From: Rhizobium sophoriradicis
Lineage (GTDB): Bacteria > Pseudomonadota > Alphaproteobacteria > Rhizobiales > Rhizobiaceae
Length of the DNA stretch: 64,000 nucleotides
Direction: 5' to 3'
NCBI RefSeq assembly: GCF_003939025.1
Contig: NZ_RQIH01000002.1
Span: 310,001-374,000 of the forward strand
The notes below the pieces were generated by a model. The model was not told the origin of the DNA. It was given only the letters and a program-made list of their open reading frames with translations, and did not search any database. Positions within the stretch are counted from its first letter, which is position 1, and the number at the start of each line of letters is the position of its first letter. Shown here in pieces: positions 20,371 through 28,684 of this stretch. A program made the position numbers and the translations under genes.

Positions 20371-23300
20371 TCCCTGGTTTCGATGCGAAGAAGCTTGCGG
20401 CCATTGCCGAGCCGCTGACGATCGGCAATGTGCCTGCCGGCCTCGAACCGCTGCTGCTCGCCGAACTCGCCCGCACGGGAGAGCCGGTCGCCTATGTCAT
20501 GTCAGACGGCCACCGCATGGCCGATCTCGAGCAGATGCTGGGCTTCGTCGCCCCCGACATTCCGGTTCTCACCCTGCCGGCCTGGGACTGTCTGCCCTAT
20601 GACCGCGTCTCGCCGAGCGCCGATACCTCGGCCCGCCGGCTTGCGGCACTCGGCGGCCTCATCGCCCACCGGAAAAAGCCGCATGCGGCCATCGTGCTCG
20701 TCACCGCCAATGCCATGCTGCAGAAGGTGGCGCCGCATGATGTCATCGAAAGCCTGAGCTTTTCGGCCCGACCCGGCAACCAGCTGCGCATGGACGATCT
20801 CGCGGGGCGCCTGGAGCGCAACGGCTTCGATCGCGTTGCGACCGTTCGCGAGGTCGGCGAATATGCCGTGCGCGGCGGCATTCTCGACGTCTTCGTGCCG
20901 GGTTCGGAAGAGCCGGTCCGCCTCGATTTCTTCGGCGATACGCTGGAATCGATCCGCAGCTTCGATCCGGCGAGCCAACGCACGACGGGTCAGGTGCGCT
21001 CGCTCGATCTCAACCCGATGAGCGAGGTGACGCTGACGCCGGATACGATCAGCCGCTTCCGCAAGAATTACCTCTCGGCTTTCGGCGCGACGACCCGTGA
21101 TGACGCGCTCTATCTCGCCGTCTCCGAAGGCCGCCGTTATCCCGGCATGGAGCATTGGCTGCCGTTCTTCTACGAGAAGCTCGATACCGTCTTCGATTAT
21201 CTCAGCGGCTTCCGAGTCGTCACCGACCACACCGTGCGGGAGGCGGCGGAGGAACGCTCCAAGCTCGTCCTCGATTATTTCGATGCCCGCCTGAATTCCG
21301 GCCAGCCGTCCAAGGGTCAGATGGCGCAGGGCACACCCTACAAGCCGGTGGCGCCGGGGCAGCTCTACCTGGACAGCAAGCTTTTCGCCAAGACTCTCGA
21401 CGCGCTCGGCGCGATCCGCATCAGCCCCTTCAACGAGATAGAGGGCGAGGCGAGGCGGGTCGTCAATATCGAGGCCCGCCAGGGCCAGCGCTGGGCCCGC
21501 TCGAATGCCGAAGGCGGCGGCGATGCCGAACGCGTCAATATCTTCGACGTCGTCGTCAAGCATATCGCCGACCGACGCGCCGACGGGGCGAAGGTGCTGG
21601 TCACCGCCTGGACCGAAGGTTCGCTGGAGCGCCTGCTGCAGGTGCTGAACGAGCACGGCTTGGAAAAGGTGAAGCCGGTCGAGGCGCTGAAGGATCTCGC
21701 GGCGCTGGGCAAAGGCGAGGCCGCCGCCGCCGTGCTCAATCTCGAATCCGGCTTCGAGGCCGGTGATCTCGTCGTCATCGGCGAGCAGGATATTCTCGGC
21801 GACCGCATGGTGCGCCGCTCCAAGCGCCGCAAGCGCGCCGCCGATTTCATCGCCGAGGTCGCCGGCCTCGACGAAGGCTCGATCGTCGTCCATGCCGAAC
21901 ACGGCATCGGCCGCTTCATCGGCCTCAAGACCATCGAGGCGGCGGGCGCCCCGCATGCCTGCCTCGAACTGCAATATGCCGATGAGGCCAAACTCTTCCT
22001 GCCGGTCGAAAACATCGACCTGCTCTCGCGCTACGGCGGCGAGGGCACCGACGCCCAGCTCGACAAGCTCGGCGGCGGCGCGTGGCAGATGCGCAAGGCC
22101 AAGCTCAAGAAGCGCCTGCTCGACATGGCCGATGCGCTGATCCGTATCGCCGCCGAGCGCCTGACGCGCCATGCGCCCGTTCTGACGACGCCGGACGGCC
22201 TTTACGACGAATTTGCCGCCCGCTTCCCCTATGATGAGACCGAGGACCAGGATAACGCCATCGACGCGGTGCGCTCCGATCTGGGCGCCGGCCGGCCGAT
22301 GGATCGTCTCGTCTGCGGTGACGTCGGTTTCGGCAAGACCGAAGTGGCACTGCGCGCCGCCTTCGTCGCCGCGATGAATGGCGTCCAGGTTGCCATCGTC
22401 GTGCCGACGACACTGCTCGCGCGCCAGCATTTCAAAACCTTTTCCGAGCGCTTCCGCGGCCTGCCGGTGCGCATCCAGCAGGCCTCACGCCTGGTTGGCG
22501 CCAAGGAGCTGGCGCTGACCAAGAAGGAAGTGGCGGAAGGGAAGACCGATATTGTCGTCGGCACCCATGCGCTGCTCGGCGCCGGCATCAAATTTGCCAA
22601 TCTCGGCCTGCTCGTCATCGACGAGGAGCAGCATTTCGGCGTCAAGCACAAGGAGCGGCTAAAGGAGCTGAAGAGCGACGTGCACGTGCTGACGCTGTCG
22701 GCCACACCGATCCCGCGCACGCTGCAGCTTGCCATGACCGGCGTGCGCGAACTGTCGCTGATCACCACGCCGCCGGTCGATCGCATGGCGGTGCGCACCT
22801 TCATCTCGCCTTTCGACAGCCTGGTCATCCGCGAGACGCTGATGCGCGAGCACTATCGCGGCGGCCAGAGTTTTTACGTCTGCCCGAGGCTTGCCGATCT
22901 CGCCGATGTGCACGCCTTCCTGCAGTCCGATGTGCCGGAGCTGAAGGTTGCCGTGGCGCATGGTCAAATGCCGGCCGGCGAACTCGAAGATATCATGAAC
23001 GCCTTTTATGAAGGCCGTTACGACGTGCTGTTGTCGACCACCATCGTCGAATCCGGCCTCGACGTGCCGACAGCCAACACGTTGATCGTTCACCGCGCCG
23101 ATATGTTCGGCCTTGCCCAGCTCTATCAGTTGCGCGGTCGCGTCGGACGCTCGAAGGTGCGCGCCTTCGCACTCTTCACCCTGCCTGTGAACAAGGTGCT
23201 GACGCCGACGGCAGATCGCCGCCTCAAGGTGCTGCAGTCGCTCGATACGCTCGGCGCCGGCTTCCAGCTGGCAAGCCACGACCTCGATATCCGCGGCGCT

Positions 23301-23870
23301 GGCAACCTGCTCGGCGAAGAGCAGTCTGGCCATATCAAAGAGGTTGGCTTCGAACTCTACCAGCAGATGCTGGAAGAAGCGGTCGCCGAGGTGAAGGGCG
23401 TCGACGAGATCCACGATACCGGCTGGTCGCCGCAAATCTCGGTCGGCACGACGGTGATGATCCCGGAGGACTACGTTCCCGATCTGCATCTGCGCATGGC
23501 GCTTTACCGCCGTCTCGGCGAACTCACCGAGCTCAAGGAGATCGACGGCTTCGGCGCCGAGATGATCGACCGCTTCGGCCCGATGCCGATCGAAGTCCAG
23601 CACCTCCTCAAGATCGTCTACATCAAGTCGCTCTGCCGCACCGCCAATGTCGAAAAACTCGATGCCGGCCCGAAGGGCGTCGTCGTGCAGTTCCGCAACA
23701 AGGAATTCCCGAACCCGGCAAATCTCGTCGGTTATATAGGCAAGCAGGGTACGATGGCGAAGATCCGCCCCGACCACAGCCTGTTCCTGACCCGCGACCT
23801 GCCGACACCGGAAAAACGCCTCCAGGGGGCCGCGGTCATCATGACGCAACTGGCAGAGATGGCGAGATAA
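20367..23870 (+). CDS. mfd: Transcription-repair coupling factor
   Basis: A 1167-residue ATP-dependent DNA translocase that removes stalled RNA polymerase and recruits UvrA. In order: UvrB-homology region (residues about 1-350), the RNA polymerase-interacting domain around 500-570 (VVHAEHGIGRFIGL), Walker A GDVGFGKTEVALRA near 650, DEEQHFGVKHKERLK near 751, SATPIPRTLQLAMTG, the RVGRSKVRAFA helicase motif, and the C-terminal TRCF domain. The window also encodes UvrA. The start overlaps sdhE by ATGA. Confidence 0.97.
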   Translation: MIPGFDAKKLAAIAEPLTIGNVPAGLEPLLLAELARTGEPVAYVMSDGHRMADLEQMLGFVAPDIPVLTLPAWDCLPYDRVSPSADTSARRLAALGGLIAHRKKPHAAIVLVTANAMLQKVAPHDVIESLSFSARPGNQLRMDDLAGRLERNGFDRVATVREVGEYAVRGGILDVFVPGSEEPVRLDFFGDTLESIRSFDPASQRTTGQVRSLDLNPMSEVTLTPDTISRFRKNYLSAFGATTRDDALYLAVSEGRRYPGMEHWLPFFYEKLDTVFDYLSGFRVVTDHTVREAAEERSKLVLDYFDARLNSGQPSKGQMAQGTPYKPVAPGQLYLDSKLFAKTLDALGAIRISPFNEIEGEARRVVNIEARQGQRWARSNAEGGGDAERVNIFDVVVKHIADRRADGAKVLVTAWTEGSLERLLQVLNEHGLEKVKPVEALKDLAALGKGEAAAAVLNLESGFEAGDLVVIGEQDILGDRMVRRSKRRKRAADFIAEVAGLDEGSIVVHAEHGIGRFIGLKTIEAAGAPHACLELQYADEAKLFLPVENIDLLSRYGGEGTDAQLDKLGGGAWQMRKAKLKKRLLDMADALIRIAAERLTRHAPVLTTPDGLYDEFAARFPYDETEDQDNAIDAVRSDLGAGRPMDRLVCGDVGFGKTEVALRAAFVAAMNGVQVAIVVPTTLLARQHFKTFSERFRGLPVRIQQASRLVGAKELALTKKEVAEGKTDIVVGTHALLGAGIKFANLGLLVIDEEQHFGVKHKERLKELKSDVHVLTLSATPIPRTLQLAMTGVRELSLITTPPVDRMAVRTFISPFDSLVIRETLMREHYRGGQSFYVCPRLADLADVHAFLQSDVPELKVAVAHGQMPAGELEDIMNAFYEGRYDVLLSTTIVESGLDVPTANTLIVHRADMFGLAQLYQLRGRVGRSKVRAFALFTLPVNKVLTPTADRRLKVLQSLDTLGAGFQLASHDLDIRGAGNLLGEEQSGHIKEVGFELYQQMLEEAVAEVKGVDEIHDTGWSPQISVGTTVMIPEDYVPDLHLRMALYRRLGELTELKEIDGFGAEMIDRFGPMPIEVQHLLKIVYIKSLCRTANVEKLDAGPKGVVVQFRNKEFPNPANLVGYIGKQGTMAKIRPDHSLFLTRDLPTPEKRLQGAAVIMTQLAEMAR

Positions 23871-23886
23871 ACCGAGGGAAAAGGGC

Positions 23887-24354
23887 ATGGCGACATACGG
23901 CGCAACAATCGCCTGGCGGCGAAACGGCGAGACCTTCACGGACAACCGCTACAGCCGCGTCCATCGCTGGACGTTCGACGGCGGCATCCAGGTGAGGGCG
24001 TCCTCATCGTCGCATGTCGTTCCGCTTCCCTATTCCGCCCAAGACGCCGTCGATCCCGAAGAGGCTTTCGTCGCCTCGCTCTCCAGCTGCCACATGCTCT
24101 GGTTCCTGTCGATCGCCGCCAAACAGGGCTTCTGCGTCGACGGCTACACCGATGCCGCCGAGGGCATCATGGAGAAGAATGCCGAAGGCCGCCTCGCCAT
24201 GACCGTCGTAACGCTCCGCCCGCATGTCGTCTTCTCCGGCGACAAGCAGCCCTCGTTGAGCCAACTCGAAGCGCTGCACCATCGCGCCCACGACGAATGT
24301 TTCATCGCCAATTCGGTGAAGACCGAGGTGCGCTGCGTGCCGGTTCTGGGGTAA
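23887..24354 (+). CDS. OsmC family protein
   Basis: A 155-residue protein with the OsmC/Ohr fold. The two redox cysteines appear in SLSSCHMLWF (near residue 75) and DECFIANS (near 138), as in peroxide-reducing members. The sequence is nearer to the YhfA/OsmC-like branch than to Ohr, so organic peroxide reduction is likely but substrate is uncertain. It begins 16 bp after mfd and converges on the FrnE-like gene. Confidence 0.85.
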   Translation: MATYGATIAWRRNGETFTDNRYSRVHRWTFDGGIQVRASSSSHVVPLPYSAQDAVDPEEAFVASLSSCHMLWFLSIAAKQGFCVDGYTDAAEGIMEKNAEGRLAMTVVTLRPHVVFSGDKQPSLSQLEALHHRAHDECFIANSVKTEVRCVPVLG

Positions 24355-24384
24355 ATCTAGGGCCGTGTCCGGCCTTGCCCTCTG

Positions 24385-25056
24385 TTAGTTAAGCCCCGAT
24401 CGCGCCTCGGCCTTCGCCTTGGCGATATCGCGCAGTGCATTCGCCAGCACATCCGGTGTCTGCGCGCCGCTGACGGCATATTGCTGGTCGAAGATGAAGA
24501 AGGGCACGCCGTTGACGCCCATTTCCTGCGCCGCCTTGATTTCGGCACCGATCAGATCACGATCGGCGTCGGAGGCGAGCAGCGAGGCGATGACCGAACG
24601 GTCTAGGCCGGCCTTTTCGCCGATATCGAGCAGCACCGCGTGGTCGCCGACATTGCGGCCTTCTTCGAAGTTGGCCTTGAACAGGGCGGCGACGACCCGG
24701 TCCTGCGCCTCGCGTCCTTCGATCATCGCCCAGTGGATTAGCCGATGGGCATCGAGCGTGTTGGGGCCGATCTTGATCGCCTCGAAATCGAAGGCAATGC
24801 CGACTTCGCGGCCGAGATCGGTCAGCATCTTGTGGGCCTGCGCCACACGCTCCTCGCCGCCGAGCTTCTCGGCCAGTGCCTTCTTCTGGTCGACCCCCTC
24901 CTTGGGATAGTCGGGATTGAGCCGGTACGGCCGCCAGTTGATGTCGACGCCGATCTCGTCCTGCACCTCGGCGATGGCGAGTTCCAGCCGCGCCTTGCCT
25001 AGATAGCACCAGGGGCAGACGACATCCGAGACCACGTCGATGGTGATGCGCTCCAT
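24385..25056 (-). CDS. FrnE/DsbA-like thiol oxidoreductase
   Basis: A 223-residue thioredoxin-fold protein of the DsbA/FrnE (2-hydroxychromene-2-carboxylate isomerase-like) family. The redox motif CPWC is at residues 14-17, followed by the FrnE pattern INWRPYRLNPDYP and, near the end, GVNGVPFFIFD with the cis-proline. There is no signal peptide, so it acts in the cytoplasm. Start at ATG 25056 behind AAGGAAA; the frame continues upstream within the YejA-like gene's antisense. It lies 62 bp after the peptide-binding protein gene on the same strand and may share its transcript. Confidence 0.88.
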   Translation of the reverse strand: MERITIDVVSDVVCPWCYLGKARLELAIAEVQDEIGVDINWRPYRLNPDYPKEGVDQKKALAEKLGGEERVAQAHKMLTDLGREVGIAFDFEAIKIGPNTLDAHRLIHWAMIEGREAQDRVVAALFKANFEEGRNVGDHAVLLDIGEKAGLDRSVIASLLASDADRDLIGAEIKAAQEMGVNGVPFFIFDQQYAVSGAQTPDVLANALRDIAKAKAEARSGLN

Positions 25057-25118
25057 GATCGTTTTCCTTATTCTCTGTGTCTCCGGAGGAGACATCGGGC
25101 CGAGGCGTTCGGCCGCTT

Positions 25119-26921
25119 CTATTGCGCGCTTGTATCCCACCATATCGGCAGCTGATAGCCATAAAGCGGAACCCTCTCGGGATGGCCGATGCGTTTGCTG
25201 CGCGCCACCCACTGCTGGTCCATGTGGTAGAGCGGCAGCACATAGTGGCTCGAGAGCAGCAGCCGGTCGTAGGAGCGAACCGCCGCGGTGAATTCTTCCG
25301 CCGAGCGCGCCCTCAGCAGATGGTCGATCAGCGTGTCGAGATCGGGATCGTTGGCGCCGGCAAAGCTGTCCGAGCCCTCGCGCGTGCGGGCAGCCGAAGA
25401 CCATCGGCCGAGCTGCTCGTTTCCAGGTGACAGCGAAGAGGTAAAGGACTTCATGATCATGTCGTAATCGAAGCTGTTCGTTCGGCTCTGATATTGCGAA
25501 TCATCGACCGTGCGAATCGACGCCGCGATGCCGATCGCCTGTAGCGAACGCTGGTAAGCGACGGCGAGCTTCTCCTGGTCGGCATTCTGCGTCATGATTT
25601 CAAAAGCGAGTTGCCGCCCCGAGGCATCGGCCATCTTGCCGCCCTGGATCGTATAGCCGCCCTGTTTCAACTGCGCGACCGCCTGTTTCAGTACGTTGCG
25701 GTCGCGGCCGGAGCCGTCGGTAACCGGCAGCTTGTAGGTGCCGTCGAGAATCGCGGGCGCGATCTTGTCCTTGATCGGTCCGAGTAGCGCAAGCTCCGCG
25801 GCATTGGCGGGCACGCCGAAGCTCGAAAGCTCGGAATTCTGCCAGAAGCTCTGCGTGCGCTTGTAGGCGCCGGAATAGAGGTTCTTGTTCGCCCATTCGA
25901 AATCGAACACCAGCGACAGGCCTTCACGCACTTTCGGATCGGCAAAGATCGGCCGGCGCGTGTTGAAGACGAAGCCGAGCATGCCGCTCGGCAGTTTCGG
26001 CGTGAACACATCCTTGATGATAGCCCCGGAGGTGACCGCGGGGAAGTTATAGGCATTGGCCCAGTGACCGGGATTGCCGTCGGGATAGATGTCGACATCG
26101 CCCTTTTTGAAGGCTTCGAACAAGGTCGTGTCCTGCAGATAATACTGGACAGTGATCTGATCGTAATTGTCGGTGCCGACCTTGGCAGGAATGTCCTTGC
26201 CCCAGTAATTCGGGTCGCGCTCATAGGTAATACTTTCGCCGGGCTTGACCACCTTCACCTTGTAGGGGCCGGAACCGACCGGCGGCGTCAGCGATGTGCG
26301 ATCAAAGGTTTCGGCATCGATCGCATGTTTCGGCAGCACCGGGAAAAGGCCGAAAATTAAAGGCGTCTCTCGGTCGGCCTTGTCATTGAAGGTAAAGCGC
26401 ACGCTGTGTTCGCCGACCTTCTCCATCTTGGCGACGACCTTGAGGCGGTTGGCGAAAGGGACGCGGCCCCTGTCACGCAACAGCTCGAAGCTGAACATCA
26501 CATCCTCGGGCGTTACCGGCTGACCGTCGGACCATTTTGCCTTCGGATTGAGGTTGAACTGAATGAAGCTCCTGTCGTCGTCCCATTCGACGGTCTGGGC
26601 AAGCAGGCCGTAAAGCGTGAAGGGCTCGTCCCTGGAGCGCTGCATCAGCGATTCGTAGACGAGGTTGCCGTAGTCCGGGTCCCACATGCCGCGTGCTGTC
26701 GTGCGCATGCTCTTCAGAATGAATGGATTGAGGTTGTCGAAGGTGCCGACGACGCCATAAGTGATCTTGCCGCCCTTCTTGACGTCGGGATTGACGTAAG
26801 GGAAGTGCTTGTAGTCAGGCGGCAGAGCCGGCTCGCCATGCATCGCGATTCCATGCAACGGCTCGGCGGCAACAGTGCCGCACAGCAGCGAGAGGACGAG
26901 CGGGACGACGATCCGGAGCAT
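25119..26921 (-). CDS. YejA-like oligopeptide-binding protein
   Basis: A 600-residue family 5 solute-binding protein (SBP_bac_5). A signal peptide is evident (MLRIVVPLVLSLLCGTVAA), then GIAMHGEPALPPDYKHFPYVNPD, which is typical of YejA, the periplasmic partner of the YejBEF peptide importer. Start chosen at ATG 26921, six bases after AAGGA and at the start of the signal sequence; ATG 26957 lacks a ribosome site. No permease or ATPase genes adjoin it, so it must work with a transporter encoded elsewhere. Confidence 0.88.
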   Translation of the reverse strand: MLRIVVPLVLSLLCGTVAAEPLHGIAMHGEPALPPDYKHFPYVNPDVKKGGKITYGVVGTFDNLNPFILKSMRTTARGMWDPDYGNLVYESLMQRSRDEPFTLYGLLAQTVEWDDDRSFIQFNLNPKAKWSDGQPVTPEDVMFSFELLRDRGRVPFANRLKVVAKMEKVGEHSVRFTFNDKADRETPLIFGLFPVLPKHAIDAETFDRTSLTPPVGSGPYKVKVVKPGESITYERDPNYWGKDIPAKVGTDNYDQITVQYYLQDTTLFEAFKKGDVDIYPDGNPGHWANAYNFPAVTSGAIIKDVFTPKLPSGMLGFVFNTRRPIFADPKVREGLSLVFDFEWANKNLYSGAYKRTQSFWQNSELSSFGVPANAAELALLGPIKDKIAPAILDGTYKLPVTDGSGRDRNVLKQAVAQLKQGGYTIQGGKMADASGRQLAFEIMTQNADQEKLAVAYQRSLQAIGIAASIRTVDDSQYQSRTNSFDYDMIMKSFTSSLSPGNEQLGRWSSAARTREGSDSFAGANDPDLDTLIDHLLRARSAEEFTAAVRSYDRLLLSSHYVLPLYHMDQQWVARSKRIGHPERVPLYGYQLPIWWDTSAQ

Positions 26922-27002
26922 TCGGCAATCCTTGATCCGTGAAAGGGCATGATTCATCGCGAGATTATCATCTGGTCGACCGATTCCAACACGTGAGAGC
27001 CA

Positions 27003-27048
27003 TTTCTTTGGCGTAGCGGCGAAATTGCTCCTTAAATTGCCAAAGAAA
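27003..27048. repeat. 10-bp inverted repeat in divergent leader region
   Basis: Perfect arms TTTCTTTGGC (27003-27012) and GCCAAAGAAA (27039-27048) are separated by 26 bp. They lie between the divergent YejA-like and IalB-like genes, in A/T-richer DNA than the surroundings. Possible roles are two half-sites for a regulator or an RNA hairpin in the peptide-binding protein leader. Confidence 0.45.
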
Positions 27049-27203
27049 AGCTGGATATCTTGAACGCTGCGATGTAACAGGTGAACCCGAAGTTTCGGGG
27101 TCATGCATTTGCCTCATTTTTCCATGAGGTGGAGTGCCGAACGACCCGATGGTTGGGGCGGCAGGTCGCTGCCCCGAACGGATATCAGGAGACGGAATTC
27201 GTT

Positions 27204-27857
27204 ATGATGTTCAAGTCTGAAAAGAAAATGCGGGCAGCACTGTCCGTTCTGGCAGTGATGTTCGGCGCCGCTTCGGCTCCGGTCTCCTCCTTCGCTCAGG
27301 ATGCTGCGGCACAGGCTCCGGCCCAGGGCGTCGGCGCTCCCAAGCTCGGTTGGTATAAGACCTGCAGCAAGCAGGAAGACAACGACATCTGTGTCGTCCA
27401 GAACCTGATCCTCGCCAATGGCGGCCAGCTCGTTACGGCCGTCGGCCTGATCTCGGTCTCCGGCAAGATCAACCGCAAGCTCTTGCAGGTTTCCGTTCCG
27501 ACCGCACGCCTGATTCCCCCCGGCATCATGATGCAGATCGATGGCGGCAAGGGTCAGAAGCTCGATTATGCCGTTTGCCTGCCGGACAAGTGCACCGCCG
27601 AAATCCCGCTGACCGACGCGATGATCGCCAGCCTGAAGAAGGGCAGCGACGTAATCTTCACGTCGATCAATTTCCGCCGCGCCCCGAACCCGATCAAGAT
27701 CTCGCTCGAAGGCTTCACCGGCGCTTATGATGGCGAACCGGTCACCGAAAACAAGCTCGCCGAAAGCCAGCGCAGCCTGCAGGAAGGCATGCAGAAGAAG
27801 GCTGACGAAGCCCGCAAGAAACTGGAAGAGGCCCAGAAGGCAGCCAAGGCGCAGTAG
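27204..27857 (+). CDS. Invasion-associated locus B (IalB) family secreted protein
   Basis: A 217-residue exported protein with a signal peptide (AALSVLAVMFGAASAPVSSFA) and a mature domain containing the paired cysteines of the IalB family: GWYKTCSKQEDNDICVVQN and YAVCLPDKCTAEIPL. The C-terminal 35 residues are charged and probably helical (Lys/Glu/Gln/Ala-rich coiled coil). IalB was described in Bartonella as helping red-cell invasion; in free-living rhizobia the role is unknown. Start at ATG 27204 after AGGAG; upstream in-frame codons look non-coding. A terminator follows at once. Confidence 0.85.
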   Translation: MMFKSEKKMRAALSVLAVMFGAASAPVSSFAQDAAAQAPAQGVGAPKLGWYKTCSKQEDNDICVVQNLILANGGQLVTAVGLISVSGKINRKLLQVSVPTARLIPPGIMMQIDGGKGQKLDYAVCLPDKCTAEIPLTDAMIASLKKGSDVIFTSINFRRAPNPIKISLEGFTGAYDGEPVTENKLAESQRSLQEGMQKKADEARKKLEEAQKAAKAQ

Positions 27858-27879
27858 TCCTGCCGCCATATCGAATGGA

Positions 27880-27904
27880 AACCCGGCTTCAGGCCGGGTT
27901 TTTT
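27880..27904 (+). terminator. Rho-independent terminator of ialB-like gene
   Basis: Perfect 8-bp stem AACCCGGC / GCCGGGTT with loop TTCAG, followed by TTTT, 22 bp after the stop codon. Confidence 0.88.
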
Positions 27905-27967
27905 ATTGGCCAACAGTTGTCTCGGTTTGGCTTTGCGCCTCGGTTGTGTGTTCGTGCTCTGGATATG

Positions 27968-28110
27968 CCCTTCACCCTAACCCTCTCCCCGTAAACGGGC
28001 GAGGGGACGTGCCCTGCGCGAGGTAAGTGCGAACCGAGACGCGGCTTGCTCCCTTCGCCCCGTCAGAACGGGGAGAAGGTGGCGGCAGCCGGAAGAGGGG
28101 CTTCCCAATG
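27968..28110. repeat. RIME-like rhizobial intergenic mosaic element
   Basis: The stretch starts CCCTTCACCCTAACCCTCTC and holds two large imperfect palindromes: one centred near 27993 (CTCTCCCCGT / ACGGGCGAGGGG) and one near 28067 (CTTCGCCCCGT / ACGGGGAGAAG). The CACCCTAACCCTCTCCCCG opening and the two-palindrome layout are those of RIME elements, dispersed non-coding repeats of Rhizobiaceae. It fills the 339-bp gene-free gap between the ialB-like gene and hspQ together with two terminators. Confidence 0.75.
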
Positions 28111-28138
28111 AAAAGCAAAAAGCCGGATCTGATAACAA

Positions 28139-28172
28139 AAGAAAAAGGCCTCGCTGGGAGAGGCGAGGCCTT
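28139..28172 (-). terminator. Rho-independent terminator of hspQ
   Basis: On the minus strand a perfect 10-bp stem (arms at 28145-28154 and 28163-28172, AAGGCCTCGC type) is followed by TTTTTTCTTTT. It lies 24 bp after the hspQ stop codon. Confidence 0.88.
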
Positions 28173-28196
28173 GTTCAATGATCGGTACGTCTGACC

Positions 28197-28526
28197 TTAG
28201 TGGGCGAAGCTCATCTTGGGTTTGAACTGCCCGGATGGGGCTTGGTCGAAAATCTGGTAGACCTGCTGATTGCGAAGGGGCGTGCCGCTTTCGTCATTCA
28301 CCAGGTTCTGCTCGGAGACATAGGCGACGTATTCGCTTTCGTCATTCTCGGCGAGCAGATGGTAGAATGGCTGGTCCTTGCTGGGGCGCACCTCGGCGGG
28401 AATGGAATTCCACCACTCCTCCGTATTCGCGAACTCCGGATCAACGTCGAAGATGACGCCGCGAAACGGGAATACCTTGTGCCGGACCACTTCGCCGATA
28501 CTGAACTTTGCTACTCTTTCTTTCAT
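28197..28526 (-). CDS. hspQ: Heat shock protein HspQ (YccV-like)
   Basis: A 109-residue protein of the HspQ/hemimethylated-DNA-binding-domain family. The family pattern is visible in KFSIGEVVRHKVFPFRGVIFD, the tryptophan-rich EEWWNSIP and PFYHLLAENDESEYVAYV followed by SEQNLV. HspQ is a specificity enhancer for Lon protease and a DnaA-linked heat-shock protein in enterobacteria. Start at ATG 28526, eight bases after AAGGAAG; the upstream in-frame ATG at 28547 has no ribosome site. A near-perfect 18-bp palindrome sits just upstream, which suggests specific control. Confidence 0.88.
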   Translation of the reverse strand: MKERVAKFSIGEVVRHKVFPFRGVIFDVDPEFANTEEWWNSIPAEVRPSKDQPFYHLLAENDESEYVAYVSEQNLVNDESGTPLRNQQVYQIFDQAPSGQFKPKMSFAH

Positions 28527-28542
28527 GGTACGACTTCCTTTC

Positions 28543-28560
28543 ATCACCGAATTTGGTGAT
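28543..28560. promoter_or_regulatory. 18-bp palindrome upstream of hspQ
   Basis: ATCACC (28543-28548) and GGTGAT (28555-28560) flank GAATTT; only one base pair of the 18 breaks symmetry. It lies just before the hspQ ribosome site. A second inverted repeat GTGCAAA/TTTGCAC follows at 28568-28589. Both are candidate operators; the binding protein is unknown. Confidence 0.5.
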
Positions 28561-28644
28561 TGGTGTCGTGCAAATCAAGATTTTTGCACTTGTCCGTCAC
28601 ATGAACGTCATATCCTCCTTCTGCCGTTCATGACCTGGGAAGGT

Positions 28645-28670
28645 GAAAGCCCCGGCGAACCGGGACTTTC
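28645..28670 (-). terminator. Hairpin after glnA
   Basis: A GAAAGNCCCGG-TTCG-CCGGGNCTTTC hairpin (one mismatched pair) lies 14 bp after the glnA stop codon on the minus strand. There is no long T-run, so it may terminate weakly or mainly stabilise the transcript. Confidence 0.5.
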
Positions 28671-28684
28671 AATATTGCAGCCGA

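Noticed and set aside
20502..22430. 642-codon open frame opposite mfd
   Set aside because: Antisense to mfd and without recognisable domains.
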